Shown in pieces: positions 16,411 to 26,817 of a stretch of DNA of 64,000 nucleotides. Origin of the DNA: JAGOEY01 sp017997515. Lineage in GTDB: Bacteria > Pseudomonadota > Gammaproteobacteria > Burkholderiales > Burkholderiaceae_C. The translations under genes and the position numbers were made by a program. Position 1 is the stretch's first letter. The number at the start of each line of letters is the position of its first letter. The notes beneath the pieces were generated by a model that had not been told where the DNA came from, searched no databases, and was given only the letters and a program-made list of their open reading frames with translations. The DNA lies in NCBI GenBank assembly GCA_026314275.1, contig CP111109.1, positions 2,232,001-2,296,000 on the forward strand, given 5' to 3'.

Positions 16411-17793
16411 TCAGATTATTCGCGAAAAGCGGGCGCGGTTGCGGTCGGCTTGCAGATACCGGTCAAACACCATGGCGACAGCACGTATGAAGAACCAGCC
16501 CTGTTCCGTGACCGTGATGCCGGTGCTGTGAACTGTCGCCAGGCCTTGCTCCTGCAAGGTCTGCAGGGTCTCGAGTTCGGTTGCGAAGTAGCTGCGAAAG
16601 TCGATCAGGTGGGCCAGTTCAATGGACTCAAACTGCAACTCCCCCTGGCACATCAGTGCCATGATCACGGCGCGGCGCACCACGTCGTCGCGTGACAGGG
16701 CCAGGCCTCGCACCACGGGCAGGCGGCCCTGGTCCAGGTAGTCACAGTACTCCTCAAGTGTTTTGGCGTTCTGGCTGTAGGTCGCGCCTACTTTGCCGAT
16801 GGCCGACACCCCCAGGCCAATCAGGTCACAGTCGGGTTGTGTGCTGTAACCCTGAAAGTTGCGGTGCAGGCGGCCTTGGCGTTTGGCAATGGCCAGGGCG
16901 TCTTCGGGCAGGGCAAAGTGGTCCATACCCACGTACACATAACCCGCCCCCATCAACGCGTCGAGCGACGCGGCAAGCATGCTCACCTTGCCTGCCGCGG
17001 CGGGCAGGTCGGCTTGCAGAATGCGGCGCTGGGGCTTGAAACGTTCGGGCAGGTGGGCATAGGCGTACAGCGCAATACGGTCGGGGCGCAACTGGTTGAC
17101 CTGGGCCAAGGTGCGCTGGAACGATTCAGGTGTCTGGCGGGGGAGGCCGTAGATCAGGTCGACGTTGATCGACTCAAAACCGATGCCACGTGCGGCCTCA
17201 ACCAGCGCAAACACCTGCTCAGCGGGTTGTATCCGGTGGACGGCTTTTTGCACCTCGGGGTCGAAGTCCTGCACACCAAAACTCAGGCGGTTGAAACCCA
17301 GGCCGTGTAGAACCGACAGGCGTTGTGCGTCCACCGTGCGCGGGTCCACCTCGATCGAATATTCACCCCCTGGCGCCAGCGTAAAGTTGCGCCGCAGCAT
17401 GTCCATCAGTTCGGCCAGTTGGCGGTCGTTGAAGAAGGTGGGGGTGCCTCCGCCCAGGTGCACCTGGCTGACCGGCTGGCCGATGCCCAGTTGTGCGGTA
17501 TGCAGGTCAATTTCGCGCGACAGGTAACGCAGGTACGGCTCGGCCCGTTCGTGGTGTTTGGTGATGATCTTGTTGCAGGCGCAGTAGTAACACAGCGACT
17601 CGCAGAACGGGATGTGTACATACACCGACAAGGGTAGTGCCATCGCTGCTGCGCCACTGCGCCGGTGTGCCAGGGCGGCGCTGTACTCGTCGTAGCCAAA
17701 GGCTTCGACAAAACGGTCGGCCGTGGGGTACGAGGTGTAACGGGGTCCCGACACGTCGAAACGTTGCAGCAGGGCGGGTGAAATAACTGTCAT
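16411..17793 (-). CDS. hemN: Oxygen-independent coproporphyrinogen III oxidase
   Basis: Radical-SAM enzyme making protoporphyrinogen IX without oxygen. The CxxxCxxC cluster motif is in VHIPFCESLCYYCACN, followed by VHLGGGTPTFF (SAM-binding glycines), SFGVQDFDPEVQ and the C-terminal HemN domain. ATG 17793 (MTVISPALLQRFDVSGPRYTSYPTADRF) gives 460 aa, the normal E. coli-like length; the frame extending to 17949 runs over the FNR-type site and is rejected. A perfect FNR palindrome lies 55 bp upstream, fitting anaerobic induction. Confidence 0.96.
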   Translation of the reverse strand: MTVISPALLQRFDVSGPRYTSYPTADRFVEAFGYDEYSAALAHRRSGAAAMALPLSVYVHIPFCESLCYYCACNKIITKHHERAEPYLRYLSREIDLHTAQLGIGQPVSQVHLGGGTPTFFNDRQLAELMDMLRRNFTLAPGGEYSIEVDPRTVDAQRLSVLHGLGFNRLSFGVQDFDPEVQKAVHRIQPAEQVFALVEAARGIGFESINVDLIYGLPRQTPESFQRTLAQVNQLRPDRIALYAYAHLPERFKPQRRILQADLPAAAGKVSMLAASLDALMGAGYVYVGMDHFALPEDALAIAKRQGRLHRNFQGYSTQPDCDLIGLGVSAIGKVGATYSQNAKTLEEYCDYLDQGRLPVVRGLALSRDDVVRRAVIMALMCQGELQFESIELAHLIDFRSYFATELETLQTLQEQGLATVHSTGITVTEQGWFFIRAVAMVFDRYLQADRNRARFSRII

Positions 17794-17847
17794 GGGTGGG
17801 GTTGTCTCAATGTCCGCATACTGTGCCGTGCAACCATGCTGGCTGCC

Positions 17848-17861
17848 TTGATGTGGATCAA
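17848..17861. promoter_or_regulatory. FNR box between hemN and fnr
   Basis: TTGAT-GTGG-ATCAA, a perfect match to the FNR/Anr consensus TTGATN4ATCAA. It is 55 bp from the hemN start and 109 bp from the fnr start, so it may control hemN and possibly fnr itself. Confidence 0.93.
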
Positions 17862-17969
17862 GGCTTGACGCCTCCGCTTGCGCAACAATGGACTCTAGGG
17901 GTGTTATTGCCCTGTTGCCTTTTGCGGGTGTTTCCCGGGTTTTCATCAAAAGACGGTAAGCTAAGCCCC

Positions 17970-18695
17970 GTGAACATCAACGCCACCACCATCAAAGTCG
18001 CCTGTTCCAGCTGCAACCTGCGTGAGCTGTGTATGCCCATGGGCATCAGCGTGGAGGATCTGGACCGTCTCGACGGTATGGTCGCGACCCGTCGAAAAGT
18101 CAAACGTGGTGCCTCGTTGTTCCACAACGGGGAGGCTTTTACCTCGCTGTATGCCATCCGCACCGGTTTCTTCAAAACCTGTACATCCACCGACGACGGG
18201 CGTGACCAGGTCACGGGGTTCCAGATGGCGGGCGAAATCCTGGGCCTGGACGGTATCGTCAACGACCACCACACCTGTGATGCGGTGGCGCTGGAAGATG
18301 CCGAGGTGTGTGTCATGCCGTTTGACCGCATTGAAGAGCTGTCGCGTGAAGTCAACGCGCTGCAGCGCCACGTGCACAAGATCATGAGCCGCGAGATCGT
18401 GCGTGAGCACGGCGTCATGCTGCTGCTGGGCAGCATGCGGGCGGAAGAGCGCCTGGCCGCGTTCTTGCTGAATTTGGTGCAGCGCCTGCATGCGCGGGGG
18501 TTTTCGCAGTCCGAGCTGGTGCTGCGCATGACCCGGGAAGAGATCGGCAGTTACCTCGGCCTGAAGCTGGAGACGGTCAGCCGTACTTTCTCCAAGTTTG
18601 CCGACGACGGCATTGTGGAGGTGCGCCAGCGCAATGTGCGCATCCTCGATACCGATGCGCTGCGGCGGATCGTGAATACCCAGACCTGCGTTTGA
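17970..18695 (+). CDS. fnr: FNR-type oxygen-sensing transcription regulator
   Basis: 241 residues from GTG 17970. The N-terminal cluster Cys12-x2-Cys15-x5-Cys21 (ACSSCNLRELC) and Cys114 have the same spacing as E. coli FNR Cys20/23/29/122, so a 4Fe-4S oxygen sensor is expected. The C-terminal HTH reads MTREEIGSYLGLKLETVSRTFSKF, with the E-SR contact residues that read TTGAT half-sites. Frames extending upstream to 17796 run through the FNR box and are unlikely. It presumably controls the three FNR boxes in this locus. Confidence 0.95.
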   Translation: MNINATTIKVACSSCNLRELCMPMGISVEDLDRLDGMVATRRKVKRGASLFHNGEAFTSLYAIRTGFFKTCTSTDDGRDQVTGFQMAGEILGLDGIVNDHHTCDAVALEDAEVCVMPFDRIEELSREVNALQRHVHKIMSREIVREHGVMLLLGSMRAEERLAAFLLNLVQRLHARGFSQSELVLRMTREEIGSYLGLKLETVSRTFSKFADDGIVEVRQRNVRILDTDALRRIVNTQTCV

Positions 18696-18722
18696 GGCTG
18701 CCGCCCCGGTGCAGGGGGCAGT

Positions 18723-18971
18723 TTAGTCTGGCACTGCGTCGTGGCCTGTGGGGGCTGGCGTGGAGAGGAGGGCTGTCATGGCACTCGACAGGGCGACAAC
18801 GGCCCAAAACACAAAAAATGCCACCGTGTAGACCCCCGCACGCGACAGCGTGATGGGCTGGCCAAACCACTGCAGCTCCTGTGGGTCCACCATGGCAAAA
18901 ATCAGAATCTCCAGGATGCCGGCCACCAAAAATGCGGGCCAGAGTATCGATAACAAACGTCTTGTTTTCAT
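18723..18971 (-). CDS. Small two-helix membrane protein of the cbb3 locus
   Basis: 82 residues from ATG 18971. Two hydrophobic segments (LLSILWPAFLVAGILEILIFAMV and AGVYTVAFFVFWAVVALSSAMTAL) separated by DPQELQWFGQPITLSR. I recognise no named family. It lies 42 bp after ccoH in the same direction, so it is probably the last gene of the cco operon. The position suggests an accessory role for the oxidase (inference). Confidence 0.8.
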   Translation of the reverse strand: MKTRRLLSILWPAFLVAGILEILIFAMVDPQELQWFGQPITLSRAGVYTVAFFVFWAVVALSSAMTALLSTPAPTGHDAVPD

Positions 18972-19013
18972 GGTTTTGTCTCCTCCATCCCAACCGTGCA
19001 ACGGCTGTTGCCC

Positions 19014-19304
19014 TCAGCGTGTGGGTTCTGGCAGCGCATCGGTTGGTGTTGCGGCATGGTTGCGCCCCTTGAGGGCCGGTGCCAGTGCACGCAGACGCTC
19101 CTGTTCTGCCAGGGTTTTGTTGATGTTCAAGCCCTTCTGGTAGTAGTTTTCGTCCACGACCGGATCCTGGGAGCGGACGGCGATCCATGTGGTGATGATG
19201 CCGGCCACGACCACCACGGCAGGCCCTGAAATCACCAGCCAGACCAGGGGGTAACGCCACCACGGCAGCGCAGGAGTAGCTAGGGATACATCTGTTGTGG
19301 ACAT
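19014..19304 (-). CDS. ccoH: FixH/CcoH family cbb3 oxidase assembly protein
   Basis: 96 residues with one N-terminal membrane helix (PLVWLVISGPAVVVVAGIITTWIAV) followed by the family motif DPVVDENYYQKGLNINKTLAEQ. Shorter than the usual ~150-170 aa FixH, lacking most of the periplasmic domain. Located directly downstream of ccoG (21-bp gap). Needed for cbb3 assembly in related bacteria. Confidence 0.88.
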   Translation of the reverse strand: MSTTDVSLATPALPWWRYPLVWLVISGPAVVVVAGIITTWIAVRSQDPVVDENYYQKGLNINKTLAEQERLRALAPALKGRNHAATPTDALPEPTR

Positions 19305-19325
19305 GTTTGTCTCCTGGTTGCCGCA

Positions 19326-20771
<1,446 letters not shown>

Positions 20772-20837
20772 GGGGAGCTTCTTGTAGTAGGTTCAGTGTG
20801 CCATTTGTGAAGGTCTCGCCTCTGACCTCATCGCAAA

Positions 20838-20861
20838 GCGGCATGGCGGAGGCCATGCCGC
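20838..20861 (-). terminator. Ten-bp perfect hairpin between ccoP and ccoG
   Basis: Arms GCGGCATGGC and GCCATGCCGC around a GGAG loop. On the minus strand it is followed by CTTTGCG, only a weak T-run. It may attenuate transcription or stabilise the ccoNOQP message relative to ccoGH. Confidence 0.5.
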
Positions 20862-20941
20862 GGCAGGTTCCAGAATGCTCCGCACACGGATAAGGGGCGG
20901 AGCTGCCGCGCGCTGTGGTGAGCGAGGCCTGGAGGTTTGCA

Positions 20942-21850
20942 TCAGTTCACAGGCTTGTTGGAGAGGCCCCATACGTAGGCGGACAGCACCTGGATCTGTG
21001 CTTCTGTCAGTTTGTCCGCTTGCGCTGGCATCTGGTTCGTCTTACCGTTGTTGACCATGGCGATGATGGACGCCTCGCCGTAGCCATGCAGCCAGATGTC
21101 GTCCGTTAGGTTGGGCGCACCCATGGCCGGATTGCCCTTGCCATCCATGCCGTGGCACGCAGCACAGGTGGTGAACTTGCTTTTGCCGAGGCCTGCACGC
21201 ACCGAGTCGTGGGGGCTGCCGGAAAGGCTCAGTACATAGTGGGCGAGGTTTTTGACGTCGTCGGAAGATCCCACTGCTTCGGCCAGGGGGGGCATCACGC
21301 CGGTGCGGCCGAGTGTGATGGTTTCACGGATCTTCTCGGGTGTTCCGCCGTGGATCCAGTCGCCATCGGTCAGATTGGGGAAACTTTTGCTGCCGCGTGC
21401 GTCAGAGCCGTGGCACTGGGCGCAGTTGTTCATGAACAGGCGTTCACCCACTGCCATGGCCTCTCCGTCGCCCACCATCTTCTCTGGCGGCAGGGCGGTG
21501 AAGCGTGCGTAGATCGGCTCCAGGTCAGTTTTGGCCTTGACTATTTCCGTGCGGTACTCACCTTCTTGTGACCAGTTGAGTTTGCCGGGAAAGGAGCCAA
21601 AACCGGGGTAGGCGATCAGGTAGGCTAACGAGAACACGCATGTGATGATGAACAGCCACATCCACCAGCGGGGAAGGGGATTGTTCATCTCACGCAGGTC
21701 TTCGTCCCAGACGTGGCCGGTGGTGTTGTCGCCCGTGTTCTTGACCTTGGCGCTGCCTGCAACAAACAGAAGCCACAGGCAGCCCAGAATGCCGAGCACG
21801 GAAGAGATGGTCACAAACAGTGACCAAAAGGGGTGTGTAAAGTCGCTCAT
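20942..21850 (-). CDS. ccoP: cbb3-type cytochrome c oxidase subunit III (di-heme CcoP)
   Basis: 302 residues from ATG 21850. Two heme c sites, CAQCH and CAACH, each in a cytochrome c domain, after two N-terminal membrane segments (FWSLFVTISSVLGILGCLWLLFV and WWMWLFIITCVFSLAYLIAYPGFG). It passes electrons from soluble cytochrome c to CcoO/CcoN. Fourth gene of ccoNOQP. Confidence 0.97.
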   Translation of the reverse strand: MSDFTHPFWSLFVTISSVLGILGCLWLLFVAGSAKVKNTGDNTTGHVWDEDLREMNNPLPRWWMWLFIITCVFSLAYLIAYPGFGSFPGKLNWSQEGEYRTEIVKAKTDLEPIYARFTALPPEKMVGDGEAMAVGERLFMNNCAQCHGSDARGSKSFPNLTDGDWIHGGTPEKIRETITLGRTGVMPPLAEAVGSSDDVKNLAHYVLSLSGSPHDSVRAGLGKSKFTTCAACHGMDGKGNPAMGAPNLTDDIWLHGYGEASIIAMVNNGKTNQMPAQADKLTEAQIQVLSAYVWGLSNKPVN

Positions 21851-21870
21851 CAAAGTGTCCTGTTGATCGC

Positions 21871-22011
21871 TTAATCCTGCTCTTCGAAAGGCAGCTGCGC
21901 CGCCTCTTCAAACCGCGCGGCATTGCGGCGCGAGAATGCCCACACCATGATGCCGATGAAGGTGATAAAGCTGATAACCGTTGCGGTCACCCGCATGGTG
22001 GTGATGTCCAT
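21871..22011 (-). CDS. ccoQ: cbb3-type oxidase subunit CcoQ
   Basis: 46-residue single-helix peptide: MDITTMRVTATVISFITF opens the helix, followed by MVWAFSRRNAARFEEA and an acidic end FEEQD. Size, position between ccoO (14-bp gap) and ccoP (20-bp gap) and the W-AFSRR motif identify CcoQ, which stabilises the oxidase. Start ATG 22011 has AAGGAGCGC upstream. Confidence 0.93.
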   Translation of the reverse strand: MDITTMRVTATVISFITFIGIMVWAFSRRNAARFEEAAQLPFEEQD

Positions 22012-22025
22012 GGTGCGCTCCTTGT

Positions 22026-22661
22026 TTACTTCAGAGCGAGGCCAAGGCCTTGCAGGTAGGCAACCAGCGCATCCATCTCGGTCTTGCCTTTGACTTCGCC
22101 AGCGGCTGCCGTTATTTCTTCGTCGGTGTAAGGAACACCCACGCGGCGCAGTGCTGTCATGCGGGGCGCCAGCATGGACGGATCCACCAGGTTCTTTTCC
22201 AACCAGGGGTAGGCGGGCATGTTGGACTCGGGCACCAGGTCACGCGGGTTGTTCAGGTGGATACGGTGCCATTCGTCGCTGTATTTGCCACCCACACGGT
22301 GCAGGTCAGGGCCTGTGCGCTTGCTGCCCCATTGGAAGGGGTGGTCGTACACAAACTCACCTGCAACCGAGTAATGGCCGTACCGCAGTGTTTCAGCGCG
22401 GAACGGGCGAATCATTTGCGAGTGGCAGTTGTAGCAACCTTCACGCAGGTAGATGTCGCGCCCGTACAGCTGCAGCGCCGGGTAGGGCTTCACACCGGTG
22501 ACGGCCTGGGTGGTGGACTTCTGGAAGAAGAGGGGCACAATTTCCACGATGCCACCCACCGCAACCACCAGCAGGATCAGCACGATCATCAGGAAGTTGT
22601 TGGTCTCAATCTTCTCGTGGGAAAAACCGGTCGAGGGGGTATTTGAATTCTTGTCAGACAT
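22026..22661 (-). CDS. ccoO: cbb3-type cytochrome c oxidase subunit II (mono-heme CcoO)
   Basis: 211 residues from ATG 22661, preceded by AGGAAAAGAACT; the longer frame to 22739 overlaps ccoN and is rejected. One N-terminal helix (FLMIVLILLVVAVGGIVEIVPLFF) and one heme c motif CYNCH, with ALQLYGRDIYLREGCYNCHSQ and the GPDLHRVGGKYSDEWHRIHL block typical of CcoO/FixO. Confidence 0.97.
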   Translation of the reverse strand: MSDKNSNTPSTGFSHEKIETNNFLMIVLILLVVAVGGIVEIVPLFFQKSTTQAVTGVKPYPALQLYGRDIYLREGCYNCHSQMIRPFRAETLRYGHYSVAGEFVYDHPFQWGSKRTGPDLHRVGGKYSDEWHRIHLNNPRDLVPESNMPAYPWLEKNLVDPSMLAPRMTALRRVGVPYTDEEITAAAGEVKGKTEMDALVAYLQGLGLALK

Positions 22662-22674
22662 AGTTCTTTTCCTC

Positions 22675-24120
22675 TCAGGCGTGGGCTGTGCCATGTGCAA
22701 CGGTGTTGGGAATGGGAGCGGCAACAGCCCGGCCCACACTCACCGTCATCCAGGTGTTCCACGCCATCACCACCATACCGGTCAGGTACATCAGGCCACC
22801 CAGCAGGCGTACCACGTAGAACGGATACGTTGCCTTGACACTTTCCACAAAGGTGTAGGTGAGTGTGCCGTCTGCATTGACGCCAGCCCACATCAGGCCT
22901 TGCATCACACCGGCAATCCACATGGCGGAGATGTAGAGCACGATGCCGATGGTCGCAATCCAGAAATGCAGCTCAATGGCGGGCACGCTGTACATCTTCT
23001 TTTGGCCAAACAGGCGAGGAATCAGGTGGTAGAGCGAACCCATGGTGATCAGTCCGACCCAGCCCAGTGCGCCGGAGTGCACGTGGCCAATCGTCCAGTC
23101 GGTGTAGTGCGACAGGGCATTCACGGTCTTGATGGCCATCATCGGGCCTTCAAAGGTGGACATGCCGTAGAAGGAGAGCGAAACGATCAGGAAGCGCAGG
23201 ATCGGGTCGGTGCGCAGCTTGTGCCAGGCACCTGACAGGGTCATGATGCCGTTGATCATGCCGCCCCAGCTGGGCGCCAGAAGAATCAGCGAGAACACCA
23301 TGCCGAGGGACTGGGTCCAGTCAGGCAGGGCGGTGTAGTGCAGATGGTGCGGGCCCGCCCACATGTAGGTGAAGATCAGCGCCCAGAAGTGGACGATCGA
23401 CAGGCGGTACGAGTACACGGGACGGCCCGCCTGCTTGGGGATGAAGTAATACATCATCCCCAGGAAACCCGCCGTCAGGAAGAACCCCACGGCATTGTGG
23501 CCATACCACCACTGCACCATGGCGTCTTGCACACCGGCATAGGCCGAGTAACTCTTCATCCAGCCAGAGGGAATGGCGGCACTGTTGACCACGTGCAGCA
23601 GCGCCACTGCCAAGATAAAACCACCGTAGAACCAGTTGGCCACATAGATGTGGCTGACCCGGCGCTTGCTGATGGTTCCGAAGAAAACAATGGCATACGA
23701 CACCCAGACCAGGGTGATCAGGATGTCAATCGGCCATTCCAGCTCGGCATATTCCTTGCCGCTGGTGTAACCCAATGGCAGGCTGACGACGGCGGCCAGA
23801 ATGACCAGCTGCCAGCCCCAGAAGGTGAAAGCTGCCAGTTTGGGCATGAACAGGCTGGTCTGGCAGGTGCGCTGCACCACAAAGTAGCTGGTGCCGATCA
23901 GGGCACAGCCGCCAAACGCGAAGATCACAGCATTGGTGTGCAGCGGCCGCAAACGGCCGTAACTGAGCCATGAAATGCCGAAGTTGAGTTCAGGCCATGC
24001 CAGCTGGGCGGCGATGATGACGCCCACCAACATGCCAACCACGCCCCAGACGACCGCCATGAGAGAAAATTGCCGTACAGCGGTGTCGTTGTAGACGGCG
24101 GGTATTTCGGGAGAATTCAT
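22675..24120 (-). CDS. ccoN: cbb3-type cytochrome c oxidase catalytic subunit I
   Basis: 481 residues, about 12 membrane helices. Heme-copper ligands are visible, for example in LRPLHTNAVIFAFGGCAL (low-spin heme His), WYGHNAVGFFLT (CuB His and cross-linked Tyr region), PHHLHYTALPDW and the TDWTIGHVHSGALGW block. Reduces oxygen at very low concentrations. An FNR-type palindrome lies 54 bp upstream. Confidence 0.98.
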   Translation of the reverse strand: MNSPEIPAVYNDTAVRQFSLMAVVWGVVGMLVGVIIAAQLAWPELNFGISWLSYGRLRPLHTNAVIFAFGGCALIGTSYFVVQRTCQTSLFMPKLAAFTFWGWQLVILAAVVSLPLGYTSGKEYAELEWPIDILITLVWVSYAIVFFGTISKRRVSHIYVANWFYGGFILAVALLHVVNSAAIPSGWMKSYSAYAGVQDAMVQWWYGHNAVGFFLTAGFLGMMYYFIPKQAGRPVYSYRLSIVHFWALIFTYMWAGPHHLHYTALPDWTQSLGMVFSLILLAPSWGGMINGIMTLSGAWHKLRTDPILRFLIVSLSFYGMSTFEGPMMAIKTVNALSHYTDWTIGHVHSGALGWVGLITMGSLYHLIPRLFGQKKMYSVPAIELHFWIATIGIVLYISAMWIAGVMQGLMWAGVNADGTLTYTFVESVKATYPFYVVRLLGGLMYLTGMVVMAWNTWMTVSVGRAVAAPIPNTVAHGTAHA

Positions 24121-24173
24121 CGGGCACCTTCCTTATTGCGGCATGAGTGTCTGCCGCATGGTGTGCCAGTGTA

Positions 24174-24187
24174 TTGACGAAAGTCAA
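24174..24187. promoter_or_regulatory. FNR-type box upstream of ccoN
   Basis: TTGAC-GAAA-GTCAA, a perfect palindrome with the TTGAC half-site variant. Located 54 bp before the ccoN start; its right half overlaps the ccoS stop codon (24184-24186). Confidence 0.82.
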
Positions 24188-24321
24188 TCGTTGTGAAGAA
24201 TCCGGGAACCTTCTTGCTCTACGCCTTCGAACTGCCCGTGGTAAATCGCCCACCACAGGCCGCCCAGTATCAGGAGCACCAAGGCAACTGACAGGGGGAT
24301 GAGAAGGAAAAGGATGTCCAT
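24184..24321 (-). CDS. ccoS: cbb3-type oxidase assembly protein CcoS
   Basis: 45 residues: MDILFLLIPLSVALVLLILG forms the membrane helix, followed by LWWAIYHGQFEGVEQEG, the CcoS hallmark (…WA…GQF-D/E). Start ATG 24321 overlaps the ccoI stop (TGATG), so it is translationally coupled. CcoS is required for heme/CuB insertion into CcoN in other bacteria. Confidence 0.94.
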   Translation of the reverse strand: MDILFLLIPLSVALVLLILGGLWWAIYHGQFEGVEQEGSRILHND

Positions 24322-26660
24322 CAGGTGTCACCTCCAGGCAATGGTCGCGACAGCCGCGCGGCATTGAGTACCACCAGCAGGGAGCTGAGCGCCATGCCCA
24401 GGCCCGCCAGCCATGCGGGCATCAGCCCCGCCAGCGCCAGTGGCACACATATTATGTTGTAGGCCGCCGCCCAGCCCAGGTTCTGCCGCACGATGCGCAG
24501 GGATTTGCGCGCCAGCAGCAGCGCCTGCGGCACCCGCTGGAGCTGGTCGCCCAGCACCACGAAGTCCGACCGGGCCTGTGCCAGCGGCACGGCCAGGCCA
24601 AAAGCAAACGACGCATGGGCGGCAGCGAGCACCGGGCCATCGTTGAGCCCGTCGCCCACCATGGCCACGCGGTGCCCCCCTTTTTGCAGTGCCTGCAGAC
24701 GTTCCAGCTTGCCGTCCGGGCTGCAGGCGCCCGTGGCTTTCTGGATACCTACTGCGGCGGCGACCCGTTCCACCGCACGCGTGCCATCACCCGACAGCAG
24801 TTGGACGGACGTGCCCGCATGCTGCAAGGCCGCTATAGCGACCGATGCATCGGCGCGGATGTCTTCCGACAGGTCAAACGTGGCCAACCAGCCTGCATCG
24901 TCGGCCAAATGAACTTGTGGTGTGTCTGCATCGGTTGGGATGAACCCGCACAGAGCCGCAGAACCCAGGCGGAGCTTGCCTTGCACACCAGATACGGATG
25001 AGGCCAAAGCGCCGGTCAGGCCCGCGCCAGCGTGTTCCTGAACAGCGTCGATGTGGACAGGCGCGCCCGGGGCTTGGGCTTTGAAATGCCGCGTGATGGC
25101 TTGTGACGCCGGATGTAATGAGTTTTGGGCCAGTGCCGCCGCCAGAGACAGGGCTGCGCCCGGTGGAATACCCGCACGGGTGCGCACGGCCGTGACGGCC
25201 ATGCCGTCCCGTGTCAATGTGCCGGTTTTGTCGAAAACAACGGTGTCTACTTCGGACAAGGCCTCCATAGCGCGCAGATCGCGCACCAGCACGCCGCCCC
25301 GGGCCAATGTGCCCGCGGCAGCCAGCATGGCCGCCGGAGTGGCGAGTGACAGGGCGCACGGGCAGGTCACGATCAATACCGCAGCCGCGATCATCAAAGC
25401 ATGCCCCGGATCGCTCGGCCACCACCACAGGCCCGCGCCCACGGCGGCCAGCAGCACAAAAATCAGGAAGGGCTTGGCAATGCGGTCGGCCAGTTGGGCC
25501 ATACGGGGTTTTTGCTGGGCGGCGTCTTCCATCAGGGCCACGATCTGGGCAAAACGGGTGTCCACACCGATACGGTCCACCCGCATCTGGATAGCGGCCA
25601 GCAGGTTGTTGCTGCCCGCCATCACCTGCGAGCCCACGGGCCGTGGCACGGGGCGGGACTCACCGCTCAGCAGCGCCTCATCCGCCAGCGTGTCGCCGAC
25701 CAGAATGGTGCCGTCTGCAGGAAAAGCCTCACCAGGCAGCACATGCACCACGTCGCCTGGCACCAGGCGGCGTACCACCACACGTTCACACGTGCCGTCG
25801 GGTTGGACGCGCAGCACACTGTCGGGCAGACGGTTACCCAAGGCTTCGAGTGCACCCGCTGTGCGGTCACGCAGGCGCATTTCCAGCCAGCGGCCCGTGA
25901 GCAGGAAGAAGACGAACATCGTCAACGAGTCGAAAAACACCTCATGCCCCAGCGGGCCGGTGGGGTCGAATGTGCCGGCGGTGCTGACGATGAAGGTAAT
26001 GGCCATGCCAAGCGCGGCAGGCAGGTCCATGTTGATGCGGCCATAACGCAGGTCGCGCCAGGCGTTGCTGAAAAACGGGCCACACGAAAAAAACATCACC
26101 GGCAGCGAGATCACCCAGGACGCCCAGCGCAAAAGCTGGACCATGTCGTCCGTCATTTCGCCCGGAGCCGCGGTGTAGGCGGGCACGGCGTACATCATGA
26201 CCTGCATCATGCAGAACCCGGCCACCAGCCAGCGCCACAGCGCCTGGCGCAGCTCCTTCTGGCGGGCTTCGCGCAGCAGGGCGTCGCCTGCGGGCAGGGC
26301 CGTGTAACCCGCCTGGCGCACAGCGCCCATCCAGTCGGATGGACGGGTGCCCGTGGCGCTCCAGACCACCCGCGCGCGCCGGGTGGCGGCATTCACCTCG
26401 GCTTCGACGACCCCCGGAGTGGCTTGTAGTGCATCTTCAATGGTGAAAGCACAGGCTGCACAGTGCATGCCTTCAATAACAACCCGGGATTCCCAGCAAT
26501 CTGGTGGCGACGCCGCACCTTGCTGCCAGGGAGTGCTGAAAACCTCCCACTCGTGCGGAGAGTCCAGCACCTGCAAACGCTCTTGCAGCGTTTGCGCGGG
26601 TTCCGGAGGGTGGGAGCGAAGAGGGGCGAGCGAAGGCGCAGGCAGTGGCACAGCATGCAT
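24321..26660 (-). CDS. ccoI: Copper-translocating P-type ATPase for cbb3 oxidase (CcoI/FixI)
   Basis: 779 residues. N-terminal heavy-metal domain with GMHCAAC, membrane CPC motif in IVTCPCALSLATPAAM, phosphorylation motif DKTGTLTRDG, and GDGLNDGPVLAAA in the hinge; LLSGDG precedes the nucleotide-binding end. P1B-type exporter delivering copper to the periplasm for CuB of CcoN. First gene of the cco run, with a perfect FNR box 35 bp upstream. Confidence 0.97.
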   Translation of the reverse strand: MHAVPLPAPSLAPLRSHPPEPAQTLQERLQVLDSPHEWEVFSTPWQQGAASPPDCWESRVVIEGMHCAACAFTIEDALQATPGVVEAEVNAATRRARVVWSATGTRPSDWMGAVRQAGYTALPAGDALLREARQKELRQALWRWLVAGFCMMQVMMYAVPAYTAAPGEMTDDMVQLLRWASWVISLPVMFFSCGPFFSNAWRDLRYGRINMDLPAALGMAITFIVSTAGTFDPTGPLGHEVFFDSLTMFVFFLLTGRWLEMRLRDRTAGALEALGNRLPDSVLRVQPDGTCERVVVRRLVPGDVVHVLPGEAFPADGTILVGDTLADEALLSGESRPVPRPVGSQVMAGSNNLLAAIQMRVDRIGVDTRFAQIVALMEDAAQQKPRMAQLADRIAKPFLIFVLLAAVGAGLWWWPSDPGHALMIAAAVLIVTCPCALSLATPAAMLAAAGTLARGGVLVRDLRAMEALSEVDTVVFDKTGTLTRDGMAVTAVRTRAGIPPGAALSLAAALAQNSLHPASQAITRHFKAQAPGAPVHIDAVQEHAGAGLTGALASSVSGVQGKLRLGSAALCGFIPTDADTPQVHLADDAGWLATFDLSEDIRADASVAIAALQHAGTSVQLLSGDGTRAVERVAAAVGIQKATGACSPDGKLERLQALQKGGHRVAMVGDGLNDGPVLAAAHASFAFGLAVPLAQARSDFVVLGDQLQRVPQALLLARKSLRIVRQNLGWAAAYNIICVPLALAGLMPAWLAGLGMALSSLLVVLNAARLSRPLPGGDT

Positions 26661-26694
26661 TCTGGCAGCTTAGCCCCCCATGCAGGCCGCTGCG

Positions 26695-26708
26695 TTGATA
26701 TGGATCAA
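26695..26708. promoter_or_regulatory. FNR box upstream of ccoI
   Basis: TTGAT-ATGG-ATCAA, a perfect consensus match, ending 35 bp from the ccoI start codon. The close spacing suggests either a very short leader or a downstream position relative to -10. Confidence 0.93.
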
Positions 26709-26767
26709 GCGCATGGCAAGAAGACTTTGAGTACGTCATAAGCGCCCATGCGAGGCGCACATGAAAA

Positions 26768-26798
26768 AGGCCGGCATTCCTGGCAGGAATGCCGGCCT
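26768..26798 (-). terminator. Rho-independent terminator of the 26.8-kb Bug gene
   Basis: Perfect 14-bp stem (AGGCCGGCATTCCT and its complement) with a 3-nt loop, followed on the minus strand by TTTTTCAT. Lies 19 bp after the Bug gene stop. Confidence 0.9.
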
Positions 26799-26817
26799 GG
26801 GCAGGGCCAAGGTGTTA

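Noticed and set aside
17796..17969. Longer N-terminus for Fnr starting at 17796
   Set aside because: It would place the FNR box inside the coding region and add Cys-containing residues unlike FNR; GTG 17970 gives the correct spacing of all four cysteines to the start.
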